From the NCBI RefSeq assembly GCF_018860385.1, contig NZ_JAHKPH010000016.1:62001-126000 (forward strand): a stretch of 64,000 nt of DNA. The letters are read 5' to 3'. Position numbers and translations under genes: made by a program. The notes under the pieces are model-generated. The model saw only the letters and a list, made by a program, of their open reading frames with translations. It ran no database searches and was not told the origin of the DNA. Shown here in pieces: positions 30,351-39,872 of this stretch (position 1 is its first letter; each line of letters opens with the position of its first letter). Source of the stretch: Reinekea forsetii. Its GTDB lineage: Bacteria; Pseudomonadota; Gammaproteobacteria; Pseudomonadales; Natronospirillaceae.

Positions 30351-31535
30351 TTATTGGTTATTTCGGCGATTAATTTCGCGCAAAATTTGATCCGTTAAAT
30401 TACTTACATCAGACTGGCTCATGTTGTTCAAACTGCTCGATGTGCCACCTGTTAAGCTGCTTGCAGCAGAGCCAGTTTGACCTTTCAACAGTTGATCCAA
30501 CGGCAAATACATCATGTTATTCCCACCTTCTACATCAACTAGCACTTTGCTGCTGGTTGAATAAATACTTTCAATGGTGTCTAAGTACAGGCGCTGACGA
30601 GTAATTTCAGGTGCTTTACTGTATTCGGTATACAGTGCCGAGAAACGGTTAGCTTCACCCTTTGCACGAGCAACGACTTCTTGACGATAGGCTTCTGCTT
30701 CAGCGATTTGACGAGCCGCCTGACCTTGTGCAACTGGGATAATGCCGTTGGCATAGGCTTGTGCTTCGTTAACTAAACGCTGCTGATCTTCTCGTGCTTT
30801 GATGACGTCATCGAACGCATCTTGAACCGCACTTGGAGGCGATGCATCGGTAATTTTAAGCTGCGCTAATGTAATACCGACATCATAGCCATCTAAGTAA
30901 TTCTGTAGACGCTCTTTAACAAGTGCCTGAACTTGGTCACGACCCGTTGTCAAAATCTGCTCTAAACGAGCAGAACCCACAACGTGACGCAGGGCAGATT
31001 CTGCTGCGTGTGCCATGGTTGATTCAGGATCACGTACGTTCAATGCAAATTTCTTTGCATCTGCGGCTAAGTATTCCACTGTCATAGAAACGGTTACGAT
31101 GTTTTCATCGGCCGTTAACATTGAGTTTTGCAAACTGTGCTCACGAATTTGAGTCACGTTTACTTTGCCAGCTATTTGATCCACATAAGGAATCTTAAAT
31201 TGAAGACCTGGCGTTTCTACTCGCGAAAACTCACCCAAACGCAATACTACCGCACGCTCAGATTCATCTACGGTATAAACCGAGTTGAAACCCGTAAAAA
31301 CCAACAAAGCAATCACAACCACAGCGATCAACGGGCCAACACCACCGCCATTGCTGCTATCGTTTCCGCTACCATTACCCTTATTGTTGCCACCACCAAA
31401 CCAACTGTTTAGCTTTTTATTTAAGTCTTTGATGATATCGTCTAGTTCAGGCGGCCCATCGTTTTTTTTGTTCCGATCGCGGTTGCCCCAAGGGTCCTGA
31501 TCGTTATTGCCACCTGGTGGTTCGTTCCACGCCAT
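30351..31535 (-). CDS. hflK: HflK, SPFH-domain modulator of FtsH protease
   Basis: 394 residues from ATG 31535, chosen because GGAG sits 6 nt upstream; the frame extends 4 codons further. The N-terminus is MAWNEPPGGNNDQDPWG, a typical HflK opening, then a Gly/Asn/Ser-rich cytosolic stretch, one transmembrane helix (~70-90) and the SPFH domain. The C-terminal ~45 residues are Ser/Asn/Gly/Gln-rich. It is the partner of HflC. Confidence 0.95.
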   Translation of the reverse strand: MAWNEPPGGNNDQDPWGNRDRNKKNDGPPELDDIIKDLNKKLNSWFGGGNNKGNGSGNDSSNGGGVGPLIAVVVIALLVFTGFNSVYTVDESERAVVLRLGEFSRVETPGLQFKIPYVDQIAGKVNVTQIREHSLQNSMLTADENIVTVSMTVEYLAADAKKFALNVRDPESTMAHAAESALRHVVGSARLEQILTTGRDQVQALVKERLQNYLDGYDVGITLAQLKITDASPPSAVQDAFDDVIKAREDQQRLVNEAQAYANGIIPVAQGQAARQIAEAEAYRQEVVARAKGEANRFSALYTEYSKAPEITRQRLYLDTIESIYSTSSKVLVDVEGGNNMMYLPLDQLLKGQTGSAASSLTGGTSSSLNNMSQSDVSNLTDQILREINRRNNQ

Positions 31536-31588
31536 GGTTAACTCCATTAGTTAATAGTAAGTTTTATAGTATACGTCTGCCCTTATGA

Positions 31589-31607
31589 CTTAGATGACTC
31601 ATCTAAG
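31589..31607 (-). other. Stem-loop between hflX and hflK
   Basis: An 8-bp perfect stem CTTAGATG/CATCTAAG with a 3-nt loop lies in the 93-bp gap between the hflX stop and the hflK start. There is no T run on the minus strand. It may act as a processing or attenuation element within the hfq-hflX-hflKC transcript. Confidence 0.35.
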
Positions 31608-31628
31608 CCACCCTATTAACAGGCACAC

Positions 31629-32942
31629 TTATTTTTCAAAAAATTCTTTTTCTCTCGCAACACCAAAACGCTCTTCCGATAAGTTATTACGTTTTAGCAA
31701 TTGCTTGAAGTCTTTCTTTTGCATGCGGATATCTATCACCGCATTACCCTGTTCATCATAGTTCTCAGCCAGAACAGCATTGTAATCATGTAATGCCGCT
31801 CGTAAGGCAAGTTCGTGTGGCTCAAGGGTAATGGTTTGCGCAATAACATCATCCCCCAACAGCTCGCCAATGGCCGCTAATACTAACGAAGTGCCTTGTC
31901 CTGTTTTCGCTGAGCACCACACTCGAACAGGCTTACCTTCATCATTACGTTCAACGGCCGGTTCAAAGTTGTCCAACATATCAATCTTATTGAAGACTTC
32001 CAAGCGTGGCACATCAGAAGAGCCAATTTCGCCCAATACGTGCTCAACTTGCTCCATATTCGCCAGACGATCTTCATCGGCACAATCTACCACGTGCAGC
32101 AAAAGGTCGGCTTCAGCGGTTTCTTGCAAGGTCGATTTAAAGGCTTCTACTAGTTTATGGGGTAGGTGTCGGATAAATCCAACCGTATCGGCTAAAACAA
32201 TTTCACCCATATCAGGAATGTCCAATCGCCTCAAAGTTGGATCAAGCGTTGCAAACAGCTGATTTGCGGCGTAGACCTCGGCATCTGTCAATTGATTGAA
32301 AAGAGTCGATTTACCCGCATTGGTATACCCCACCAATGAAACCGTGGAGATATCAGAGCGTGATCTAGCACGTCGGCTTTGATTACGTTGCCGCTGCACT
32401 TTTTCTAATTTTTTATTGATGGTCGAGATTCGGACACTCAATAAGCGCCTATCGGCTTCAAGCTGAGTTTCGCCGGTTCCTCGCAAACCAATCCCGCCTT
32501 TTTGGCGGTCTAAGTGCGTCCAACCTCGCACTAACCGAGTGCTTTGATGTTGAATTTGGGCCAACTCAACCTGGAGCTTACCTTCGTGGGTTCGAGCTCG
32601 CTGAGCAAATATATCAAGAATCAACCCTGTGCGATCTACAACGCGCGCTTCAATGACTTCTTCAATATTTCGCTCTTGTGAAGGCGATAATGCATGGTTA
32701 AATAAAACCACATCAGCCTCTAAGGCAATCACGGCTTCACGAATTTCTTCAAGTTTACCGGTACCAACGAAATATTTAGGGTCAGGGGTCGTGCGAACCG
32801 CACGGATATAGGTGGCAGGCTCAACTCCGGCCGATACAACTAATTCTTCAAATTCCACTGGATCTTCTCGATGTTCTGACTCGGGAAAATCCACGTGGAC
32901 TAACACGGCACGATTGCCGCCTTCTACGCGTTCAAAAAACAA
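31629..32942 (-). CDS. hflX: GTPase HflX (ribosome-associated)
   Basis: 437 residues. The start is a TTG at 32942, supported by CGGAG 7 nt upstream and by alignment of MFFERVEGGNRAVLVHVDF with the E. coli HflX N-terminus. No ATG exists nearby in frame. The N-terminal HflX domain is followed by a G domain: G1 GYTNAGKST, G3 DTVGFIRHLP, G4 NKID. HflX splits stalled 70S ribosomes, notably in heat stress. It is downstream of hfq by 57 nt. The TTG start suggests low-level translation. Confidence 0.94.
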   Translation of the reverse strand: MFFERVEGGNRAVLVHVDFPESEHREDPVEFEELVVSAGVEPATYIRAVRTTPDPKYFVGTGKLEEIREAVIALEADVVLFNHALSPSQERNIEEVIEARVVDRTGLILDIFAQRARTHEGKLQVELAQIQHQSTRLVRGWTHLDRQKGGIGLRGTGETQLEADRRLLSVRISTINKKLEKVQRQRNQSRRARSRSDISTVSLVGYTNAGKSTLFNQLTDAEVYAANQLFATLDPTLRRLDIPDMGEIVLADTVGFIRHLPHKLVEAFKSTLQETAEADLLLHVVDCADEDRLANMEQVEHVLGEIGSSDVPRLEVFNKIDMLDNFEPAVERNDEGKPVRVWCSAKTGQGTSLVLAAIGELLGDDVIAQTITLEPHELALRAALHDYNAVLAENYDEQGNAVIDIRMQKKDFKQLLKRNNLSEERFGVAREKEFFEK

Positions 32943-32956
32943 TCACAAACTCCGAT

Positions 32957-32973
32957 GCCCGGTCATGCCGGGC
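32957..32973 (-). terminator. Short GC stem-loop after hfq
   Basis: A 6-bp stem GCCCGG/CCGGGC with a 5-nt loop lies 27 nt past the hfq stop and 15 nt before the hflX start. It has no T run, so at most it is a partial terminator. Read-through to hflX is expected. Confidence 0.35.
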
Positions 32974-32999
32974 TAAGAGGGAAATAAGCACAGTCGACT

Positions 33000-33242
33000 T
33001 TATTCGACGGTAGCTTCTTCACCATCTACTGATACTTTGACATTACGCGCAGGCACGACGGTTGAAATCGCATGTTTGTATACCATCTGACTGACAGTAT
33101 TGCGCAATAGAATCACAAATTGATCAAAACTTTCGATTTGACCTTGCAGCTTAATCCCATTAACCAAAAAGATAGAAACGGGAATTCGCTCTTTGCGAAG
33201 TGCATTTAAAAAAGGGTCTTGTAAAGACTGCCCTTTAGACAT
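33000..33242 (-). CDS. hfq: RNA chaperone Hfq
   Basis: 80 residues, a hexameric Sm-like protein that pairs small RNAs with mRNAs. Sm1 ([24 protein letters not shown]) and Sm2 ([11 protein letters not shown], containing the YKHA motif) are both intact, with Gln and Phe residues of the proximal RNA site. The C-terminal tail is short (about 15 residues), unlike the long acidic tail of E. coli. It lies between miaA and hflX as in most gammaproteobacteria. The 278-bp gap upstream holds its likely own promoter; no clear box was recognised. Confidence 0.97.
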   Translation of the reverse strand: MSKGQSLQDPFLNALRKERIPVSIFLVNGIKLQGQIESFDQFVILLRNTVSQMVYKHAISTVVPARNVKVSVDGEEATVE

Positions 33243-33520
33243 GGTGTGCTCCTTTTAATTGGAAGGATGTAATTATCGGCTACATCTAAATCATAATGAT
33301 GCATTTGAATGCTCCAGCCCGTTCATTGGTGAATATTCATCACATCGAACAAGTAAAAGTCTGGATTAGCCGCACTCTAAAACTATATTAGGTGAATTCT
33401 AGTTGATTTTTACGTAAGGGTGGTAGTTATATACAGTTTATTTAATGATTTTTAGGAAAGATGGTGACTAATGGCGGTTTAGACGTTCAAAAACCACACA
33501 TATGCCCGATCTCTCGCCCT

Positions 33521-34489
33521 CTAACTTGATGAAATATGCGCTAGAATTTCTTGGCAATATTGTTGCGAAGGTGCCTGAGTCGTATCAAAAACCGTCACAT
33601 CTGGCCAACCACGAAGCCAAGTTAACTGGCGCTTAGCCAATTGGCGAGTCGCAATGATGCCTCGTTCAATCATCTCATCAAAACTTAATTCGCCTTCAAA
33701 ATATTGCCACATTTGGCGGTATCCCACACACCGCATAGACGGCAAATCTAGATGCAAATCTCCTCGTTCATACAACACACGTACTTCCTGCTCGAACCCT
33801 AGATCGATCATTTGATGAAACCGGCGCGCAATACGCTCATGCAATACTTTTCGGTCTTCAGGCATCACGGCATACTGATGCAATTGATATGGAAAATCTG
33901 CTATGGCGGCCTCCGCTAAAGACCCTTTGCCATCGTGAACGCCTTTATCCCAAAAGCTAGAAATAGGCTTACCAGTAATTCGAAACACTTCTAGCGCTCT
34001 TTGTACACGCTGGGGGTTTTGCTGGTCAATTTTTTCGTATGCGGCTAGGTCACACTCTTTTAGTTCATTGAGTAAAGGGTCTAACCCATGTTGCTCAAAC
34101 GTTTGTTGAAGCTGAACCCGAATCGCGGCATCTCCGGGCGGTAAATCAGCCATTGGCTCTACTAAAGTTTTAAAATAAAGCATCGTGCCGCCGGTAAGTA
34201 GCGGTATTTTGCCGCGCTCTGCAATTTGCGCCATCACCGCCAAGGCATCTTTGCGAAATTCAACAGCGGAGTAGCTTTCAGCCGGGTCTTTAATATCAAT
34301 AAGGTGATGCGGTGCGCGCGCTAAAATTTGTGCATCGGGCTTAGCTGCGCCAATGTCCATCCCTTTAAATACTTGCGCCGAATCCACCGAAATAATTTCG
34401 CAAGCACCTTGCTCTACCAAGGAGATAGCTAGGTCAGTTTTACCGGCTGCGGTAGGTCCCATTAAGAAAATAGCGTTAGGCTTACTCAT
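33521..34489 (-). CDS. miaA: tRNA dimethylallyltransferase MiaA
   Basis: 322 residues; adds a dimethylallyl group to A37 of tRNAs reading UNN codons. The P-loop GPTAAGKTDLA near the N-terminus, the DSAQVFKGMDIGAAKP block and GGTMLYFKTL are family signatures; RCVGYRQMWQYFEGE is near the C-terminus. It starts 1 nt after the mutL stop and is co-transcribed with it. Confidence 0.97.
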   Translation of the reverse strand: MSKPNAIFLMGPTAAGKTDLAISLVEQGACEIISVDSAQVFKGMDIGAAKPDAQILARAPHHLIDIKDPAESYSAVEFRKDALAVMAQIAERGKIPLLTGGTMLYFKTLVEPMADLPPGDAAIRVQLQQTFEQHGLDPLLNELKECDLAAYEKIDQQNPQRVQRALEVFRITGKPISSFWDKGVHDGKGSLAEAAIADFPYQLHQYAVMPEDRKVLHERIARRFHQMIDLGFEQEVRVLYERGDLHLDLPSMRCVGYRQMWQYFEGELSFDEMIERGIIATRQLAKRQLTWLRGWPDVTVFDTTQAPSQQYCQEILAHISSS

Positions 34490-34490
34490 T

Positions 34491-36386
34491 TTAACGCCCT
34501 CTCATAAAGAGTTTGTCCAGCTCACTCATTGTGAGCTGCGTCCAGGTCGGTCGGCCATGATTGCATTGGCCGCTGCGTTCGGTTCTTTCCATATCTCGCA
34601 ACAAGCCGTTCATTTCCGGAGTCGTTAACTTACGATTCGCCCTAACAGAGCCGTGGCAAGCCATACTTGATAATATTTCATTTCGATGAGCGACTACGCC
34701 ATCGGATGTTTCATGCGCCATAAAATCGGCTAAAAGACTCCGAACCAAAGGGTCTACATCGGCCTGCTCTAAAAACACAGGCACTTGCCGAACCATAATT
34801 GTTTCTGGTGATAAGCGCGCAACATCGATTCCAAATTGACGCAGCAGCTCACTGAACTCTTCGGCGGCATCGGCTTCGCGCTCACTCACCTGCACCTTTA
34901 CGGGAACCAACATGGGTTGCGTTTGCACGCCTTGCTCATCGTATTGGCGCTTTAAACGTTCGTAGGTGATTCGTTCATGGGCGGCATGCATGTCGACCAC
35001 AATTAACCCTTGCTCACTTTGAGACAAAATAAACACGCCATGCAATTGGGCCATGGCAAACCCTAAGGGTGGAATATCTTTATTTTCCGTTTCGGGTAAT
35101 GTCACACGAGGCACCGAACCAAATTCATTGAGCGATGAGGGTTGCTGCTGCTCGCTACTGCTCACTGAATTCTGCTGTTGCAAGGTTTGATAAAACGCAA
35201 CCTGATCACTCACCGGAACATTGGCATTAGCCTCTGAAGGCGCACGATAACTGGTCGCTGGAGAGGACATCATCAAACTGTGCTGACCACCAAACTCTCC
35301 GGCTTGCGGGCCACTAATGGTTAGCGCAGGTTCGGTTGCATTGTGTGATTCTTGAATCGGGTTTAATTCGCCGCCGGGTCGAACTTGCGCCAAGGCATGA
35401 TGCAATTGAGAAAATAAAAAATCGTGCACAAGACGCTGATCTCTAAATCGTACTTCGTGCTTCGTCGGGTGCACGTTAACATCGACTCCGGAAGAATCGA
35501 GTTCTAAATAGAGAACAAAACAAGGTTGGCGACCATGATAAAGCACATCTCGGTAAGCTTGCTTTACGGCATGCGCGATCACTTTATCGCGAACAACTCG
35601 CCCATTTACGAAAAAATACTGCATATCGGCCATTGACCGAGAAAATGTCGGTAAACCGACCCAACCCTGCATTTTTAAGCCGGCTCTCTCAACATCAATG
35701 ATCAGTGAGTTTTGCATAAACTCAGGTTTTAACAGTTGTGCAATACGGCGTTGCTGCTCTGCCGTTGAATGCGCGGGGCGCAACGAATGTATGGTTTTGT
35801 TATTGTGACGCAAAGAAAAGGCCACATCGAATCGTGACAGCGCCTGTCTTTTTATCACTTCTTCTAGATGATTGAATTCAGTTTTTTCTGTCCGTAAAAA
35901 CTTTCGCCGTGCGGGGGTATTAAAAAATAAATCACGAACTTCTACTGTCGTGCCATCGGTATGTGCGGCAGGGCTGACCTCACTTTCCATGTCACGGCCT
36001 TGACTCTGCACTTGCCAAGCGTTTTCTTGATCGGCGGGCTTACTGGTCAAAGTTAATCTGGAGACCGATGCTACTGAGGCCAACGCCTCACCACGAAACC
36101 CTAGAGAACCTAATGCTTCTAATTCATCTAAAGAATAAACTTTAGACGTTGCATGGCGAGATAAAGACAACGGCAAATCGTCTTTACGAATGCCCGAACC
36201 ATTATCGCGCACTCGGATGAGTTTAATACCACCCTGCTCTATTTCGACATCAATTCGAGTAGCACCTGCATCTAAACAGTTCTCAATTAATTCCTTAACG
36301 ACAGAGGCTGGACGTTCAACAACCTCACCTGCAGCAATCTGGTTGGCCAGGCGAGGAGATAATATTTGAATTGCGCGCTGAGACAT
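34491..36386 (-). CDS. mutL: DNA mismatch repair protein MutL (endonuclease type)
   Basis: 631 residues from ATG 36386, preceded by AGGG; the frame is open 20 codons upstream, overlapping amiB. The N-terminal GHKL ATPase shows [18 protein letters not shown] and [11 protein letters not shown] disordered Ser/Gln-rich linker (~345-450) precedes the C-terminal dimerisation domain. That domain carries [12 protein letters not shown] (34959-34994), which fits the endonuclease motif DQHAx2Ex4E with Gln to Met, plus [11 protein letters not shown] and NHGRPT. This points to a nicking MutL, as in most bacteria without MutH, unlike the E. coli enzyme. Confidence 0.95.
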   Translation of the reverse strand: MSQRAIQILSPRLANQIAAGEVVERPASVVKELIENCLDAGATRIDVEIEQGGIKLIRVRDNGSGIRKDDLPLSLSRHATSKVYSLDELEALGSLGFRGEALASVASVSRLTLTSKPADQENAWQVQSQGRDMESEVSPAAHTDGTTVEVRDLFFNTPARRKFLRTEKTEFNHLEEVIKRQALSRFDVAFSLRHNNKTIHSLRPAHSTAEQQRRIAQLLKPEFMQNSLIIDVERAGLKMQGWVGLPTFSRSMADMQYFFVNGRVVRDKVIAHAVKQAYRDVLYHGRQPCFVLYLELDSSGVDVNVHPTKHEVRFRDQRLVHDFLFSQLHHALAQVRPGGELNPIQESHNATEPALTISGPQAGEFGGQHSLMMSSPATSYRAPSEANANVPVSDQVAFYQTLQQQNSVSSSEQQQPSSLNEFGSVPRVTLPETENKDIPPLGFAMAQLHGVFILSQSEQGLIVVDMHAAHERITYERLKRQYDEQGVQTQPMLVPVKVQVSEREADAAEEFSELLRQFGIDVARLSPETIMVRQVPVFLEQADVDPLVRSLLADFMAHETSDGVVAHRNEILSSMACHGSVRANRKLTTPEMNGLLRDMERTERSGQCNHGRPTWTQLTMSELDKLFMRGR

Positions 36387-36396
36387 GAATACCCTG

Positions 36397-37746
36397 TTAG
36401 CTTTGGGGCAAGATAAGCACTTGCCCGATTTTAATCGTTGATCCACTGATGTTATTGATCGACTTTAATGCCTGCAATGACACGCCATTTTTAACCGCAA
36501 TACCCGACAGGGTGTCACCTTTTGCCACGACATATTTTTTAACGCTTTGGCTTTGCTGTTTTTTCCAAGCGACCCAGCTGCCTTCCGGAGGCTGTGATTC
36601 AAAGTACCGTACAATGCCATTGGTGATGGCGGTCGCCATTTTTTTACGATAAGCAGGAGAGCCTAAATTGGCTTCTTCAATGGGGTTGCTGATATAGCCA
36701 GTTTCAACCAATATGGAAGGCACATCAGGCGCACGTAATACAACAAAATTAGCCTGGCCTGGCACGCGTCTGTTGCCATGAAGTTTAGTGAAGCGCCCAA
36801 TTTCTTCTAATACCAATGCCCCCACGTTTAAGCTGCTTTGCATGGTCGCTGTCATCGATAAGTCGACCAATACTTGTTTGAGCACATCATCCTTATCTTC
36901 GAGGCTAACGCCATTTAAGCCGCCAATCACATCCGCCGCGTTTTCTTGGTCGGCTAAATATTGCGCCATGGATGAAGTCGCGCCACCATTAGACAATGCA
37001 TAAACGGAAGCACCACGAGCTGAAGCACTGCTAAACGCATCGGCATGAATTGAAACAAATATATCGGCATTTTTTTCACGTGCGAAATTCCGTCGATTTT
37101 TTAAAGCGACGATATAATCTCCATTTCGCACCAATAACGGCTTATAACCTTGGCGTGCTTCTAGTTGCTGATACACCTGTTTAGCGATGGCAAGCACTAC
37201 GTGCTTTTCTAATGTTTTATTAGGTCCAACCGCACCGGGATCTTCACCACCATGCCCTGCATCGATTACGACCAAAATGTCGCGCCGCTGATTACTAACC
37301 TGATCGACCGATAAATTTACCGTAGGCGTAGGCACCACTTTTTCACCGGTATTAGAAAGTACGGGCCTCTCTAAATCGACAACTAAGCGATGCCCATATT
37401 GTTCATTTGGGGGCAGGTTAAAGCTCCGCGGAGACATTGACTCAGTCATATCTAGGACAATTCTTAAATCATTGTTATTGCGCTTTGCGGATCGTATAAG
37501 CCGAACCCCCGTATCGGCTAAATCAAGATGGTCTAATGAACCCTTCAAGGAGGTGTTTTTTACATCTAGAACCACACGATCTGGGTTTTTGAGTACCAAA
37601 ATGGAGTGCTCTACCGGACCAGATAAATCGAGCACCAATCGAGTGACGTCTGGAGATGGCCAAATACGCGCGCCTTCCATTGTGGTTGCTTGTGCAAATA
37701 CACTACACAAACTCAGCAAACACGCACAGATAACACCTCTAAACAT
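36397..37746 (-). CDS. amiB: N-acetylmuramoyl-L-alanine amidase with AMIN and LysM domains (AmiB-like)
   Basis: 449 residues; cleaves the bond between N-acetylmuramic acid and the stem peptide to separate daughter cells. Domains: signal peptide (~1-20, ending FAQA), AMIN domain for septal targeting (~22-120), zinc amidase_3 (~155-380) with [18 protein letters not shown] and the [10 protein letters not shown] block, and one LysM (~402-446) that binds peptidoglycan. AmiB-type amidases are autoinhibited and switched on by EnvC, which is also encoded in this window at 50165-51313. It overlaps tsaE by one base. Confidence 0.94.
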   Translation of the reverse strand: MFRGVICACLLSLCSVFAQATTMEGARIWPSPDVTRLVLDLSGPVEHSILVLKNPDRVVLDVKNTSLKGSLDHLDLADTGVRLIRSAKRNNNDLRIVLDMTESMSPRSFNLPPNEQYGHRLVVDLERPVLSNTGEKVVPTPTVNLSVDQVSNQRRDILVVIDAGHGGEDPGAVGPNKTLEKHVVLAIAKQVYQQLEARQGYKPLLVRNGDYIVALKNRRNFAREKNADIFVSIHADAFSSASARGASVYALSNGGATSSMAQYLADQENAADVIGGLNGVSLEDKDDVLKQVLVDLSMTATMQSSLNVGALVLEEIGRFTKLHGNRRVPGQANFVVLRAPDVPSILVETGYISNPIEEANLGSPAYRKKMATAITNGIVRYFESQPPEGSWVAWKKQQSQSVKKYVVAKGDTLSGIAVKNGVSLQALKSINNISGSTIKIGQVLILPQS

Positions 37747-38207
37747 TAAGCCTCCCAGGCGTTACGAATAGTTTCAATTTGAGCTTCACCACGATCAGAA
37801 TGCCCTTGCAATTCAATTTGTCTAGCGTCTGAAGCATCGGTAAACTGCACCACGATATCTGGGCAAGGCAACATGCCAGTCCCTTTCTCTGGCCATTCTA
37901 CTAACCAAATAGCGTTTGTCGCATCGTAATCTCGAATCCCCATAAACTCTAGTTCTTCTGGGTCTGCTAAACGGTACAAATCGAAGTGATAGGCGATTAA
38001 ATTGTCGAGTTCATACGGCTCTACAAGCGTATAGGTTGGACTTTTAACCGACTCCGACCAACCCAGCCCTTGAATAACACTGCGGCTTAAAGTGGTCTTT
38101 CCCATCCCTAAGGTACCATTCAGGTAGAGAATACTGCCCGTACGGCACGCCTCTCCTATTGATTTACCAAAAGCTGGCATGTCCATTTCTGTAATCGTTG
38201 CTTTCAC
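37746..38207 (-). CDS. tsaE: tRNA t6A synthesis ATPase TsaE
   Basis: 153 residues; a partner of TsaB-TsaD in making threonylcarbamoyl-adenosine at tRNA position 37. The P-loop GTLGMGKTTLSR (~33-44) and the segment SPTYTLVEPYE are characteristic, and HFDLYRL carries the conserved Asp. It is the first gene of the minus-strand tsaE-amiB-mutL-miaA operon. It faces queG divergently with an 82-bp gap. In Pseudomonas-like genomes nnr (NAD(P)HX epimerase/dehydratase) usually stands between queG and tsaE; it is absent here. Confidence 0.95.
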   Translation of the reverse strand: MKATITEMDMPAFGKSIGEACRTGSILYLNGTLGMGKTTLSRSVIQGLGWSESVKSPTYTLVEPYELDNLIAYHFDLYRLADPEELEFMGIRDYDATNAIWLVEWPEKGTGMLPCPDIVVQFTDASDARQIELQGHSDRGEAQIETIRNAWEA

Positions 38208-38289
38208 TCTAAACTCTTTTTAACAGTCAAACGCACAACAGTGTATCATTAGAGATTCAAAATTTGATGAATCCACCGTAAATTTACCG

Positions 38290-39375
38290 ATGTCAGACTC
38301 ACAAAACACAGACCTTATTTCAACAGACAGTGACTTAACCCTGCCTGAACAAATTCGATCACTGTCAGAAAGCTTCGGTTTTGCAGATATCCGCTTCAGT
38401 CCTGTTTCTGCATCCCAACATTTGGAGCAATACCAAAATTGGGTAGCGGCAGGCTACAATGGCACCATGCAGTGGATGGAGCGCAATATAGATAAACGCT
38501 TTGATGCCAGCGAGCTACACCCCGGCACAAAAACGGTGATAACCGTGCGTATGGATTACCACCCCAACTGTGAAAATGACTTCGATGTTCTTAAGGATGA
38601 TCGCAAAGCCTATATTGCGCGATATGCTCTCGGGCGCGATTACCACAAAGTTATGCGCAAGCGTCTCACTTCTTTTGGCAAAGCGATAGAAGCTTTAGCT
38701 GGGCATCATGGTTATCGTGCTTTCGTAGACAGCGCCCCCATTATGGAGCGCCAATTAGCCGAACAATCGGGTTTGGGGTGGATTGGTAAAAACAGTTTGC
38801 TGCTGGTTCCTGGCGTTGGAAGCTGGTTCTTCTTAGGTGAACTGATGACCGATCTAGACTTGCCCAAAGACCCACCGCTGCCCAAAAGCCACTGCGGCAG
38901 TTGCAATCAGTGTATAGTAGACTGCCCGACCGATGCTTTTGTCGCAGACGGCGTGTTAGATGCTCGTAAATGTATCAGCTACTTAACCATTGAATACTCA
39001 GGCTCAATACCGACCGATTTAAGAAGTAAAATGGGTAACCGCATTTATGGGTGTGATGATTGCCAATTGGTATGCCCGCACAATAACAAGGCTCCAAAGA
39101 CTGAAGAGTCTGATTATAATGTTCGTCACAATTTAGACAATTTAGATTTATTAGTGGCCTTTTCATGGGATGAGGAAACGTTTCTATCAAACACTGAAGG
39201 CAGTGCGATTCGCCGTATCGGGTTTGAGCAGTGGCAAAGAAACATCGCAATCGCCATTGGCAACGGTAAACCTTACCCTGAAGCCGTGCAAATTCTGCTC
39301 AGCCAAAAAGGAAACGTATCAGACTTAGTTGACGAACACATTGACTGGGCTGTAACCCAATTGCAAAACCGCTAA
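38290..39375 (+). CDS. queG: Epoxyqueuosine reductase QueG
   Basis: 361 residues; the cobalamin-dependent iron-sulfur enzyme that reduces epoxyqueuosine to queuosine in tRNA. Two 4Fe-4S clusters are encoded by CGSCNQCIVDCP and the CDDCQLVCPHN block. The N-terminal part holds the cobalamin site, and the segment ERQLAEQSGLGWIGKNSLLL is a family signature. A HEAT-like C-terminal helix region is short. It is convergent with the YgjP-like gene, overlapping by 4 nt. Confidence 0.96.
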   Translation: MSDSQNTDLISTDSDLTLPEQIRSLSESFGFADIRFSPVSASQHLEQYQNWVAAGYNGTMQWMERNIDKRFDASELHPGTKTVITVRMDYHPNCENDFDVLKDDRKAYIARYALGRDYHKVMRKRLTSFGKAIEALAGHHGYRAFVDSAPIMERQLAEQSGLGWIGKNSLLLVPGVGSWFFLGELMTDLDLPKDPPLPKSHCGSCNQCIVDCPTDAFVADGVLDARKCISYLTIEYSGSIPTDLRSKMGNRIYGCDDCQLVCPHNNKAPKTEESDYNVRHNLDNLDLLVAFSWDEETFLSNTEGSAIRRIGFEQWQRNIAIAIGNGKPYPEAVQILLSQKGNVSDLVDEHIDWAVTQLQNR

Positions 39376-39872
39376 CGACTGTATATATCTTGGCGCTCTT
39401 CTACTTGGGTTAAGTATACCCGCACATCAAATTCCAATTGATGATAATTAGGCAGCATGTACTCACATAAACTGTAAAAAGCTTTGTTATGCTCCTTTTC
39501 TTTGATATGCGCTAATTCATGCACACTAATCATGGCTAAAAACGGTTCAGGAACCCGTTTAAAAAGCGTACTGATTCTAATTTCATTTTTGGCTTTTAAC
39601 TTTTGCCCTTGAACTCTCGAAACAAAGCTATGAGTTCCGAGCGCATTTTTAATCACGTGCAACTTTGGGTCATAAACAACTTTACTAATTGGATTGGATT
39701 TTTTTAAGTATCGGTTCTTCAGTTCAAATACATATTGGCGAAGCGCTTTATCGGTTGAGTACTCGTGGACTTCCGGATATTTTTCCAGCAAATAATCCCC
39801 AAGTTTATCTCGCGATAAAAGCTCGCTAATGCGAGCTTTTAATGGTTCAGAATAATGTGCCAAATATTTCAA
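39372..39872 (-). CDS. YgjP-like M48/DUF45 zinc metallohydrolase
   Basis: 166 residues with the zinc motif HELAH at ~118-122 followed by KEKEHNKAF (third His), the pattern of YgjP/DUF45 proteins. Members are putative metal-dependent hydrolases whose biological role is unknown. It overlaps the end of the ABC-F gene by 4 nt (ATGA), so the two are probably translated as a coupled pair. That link with a ribosome-associated ATPase is the only functional hint. Confidence 0.75.
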   Translation of the reverse strand: MKYLAHYSEPLKARISELLSRDKLGDYLLEKYPEVHEYSTDKALRQYVFELKNRYLKKSNPISKVVYDPKLHVIKNALGTHSFVSRVQGQKLKAKNEIRISTLFKRVPEPFLAMISVHELAHIKEKEHNKAFYSLCEYMLPNYHQLEFDVRVYLTQVEERQDIYSR

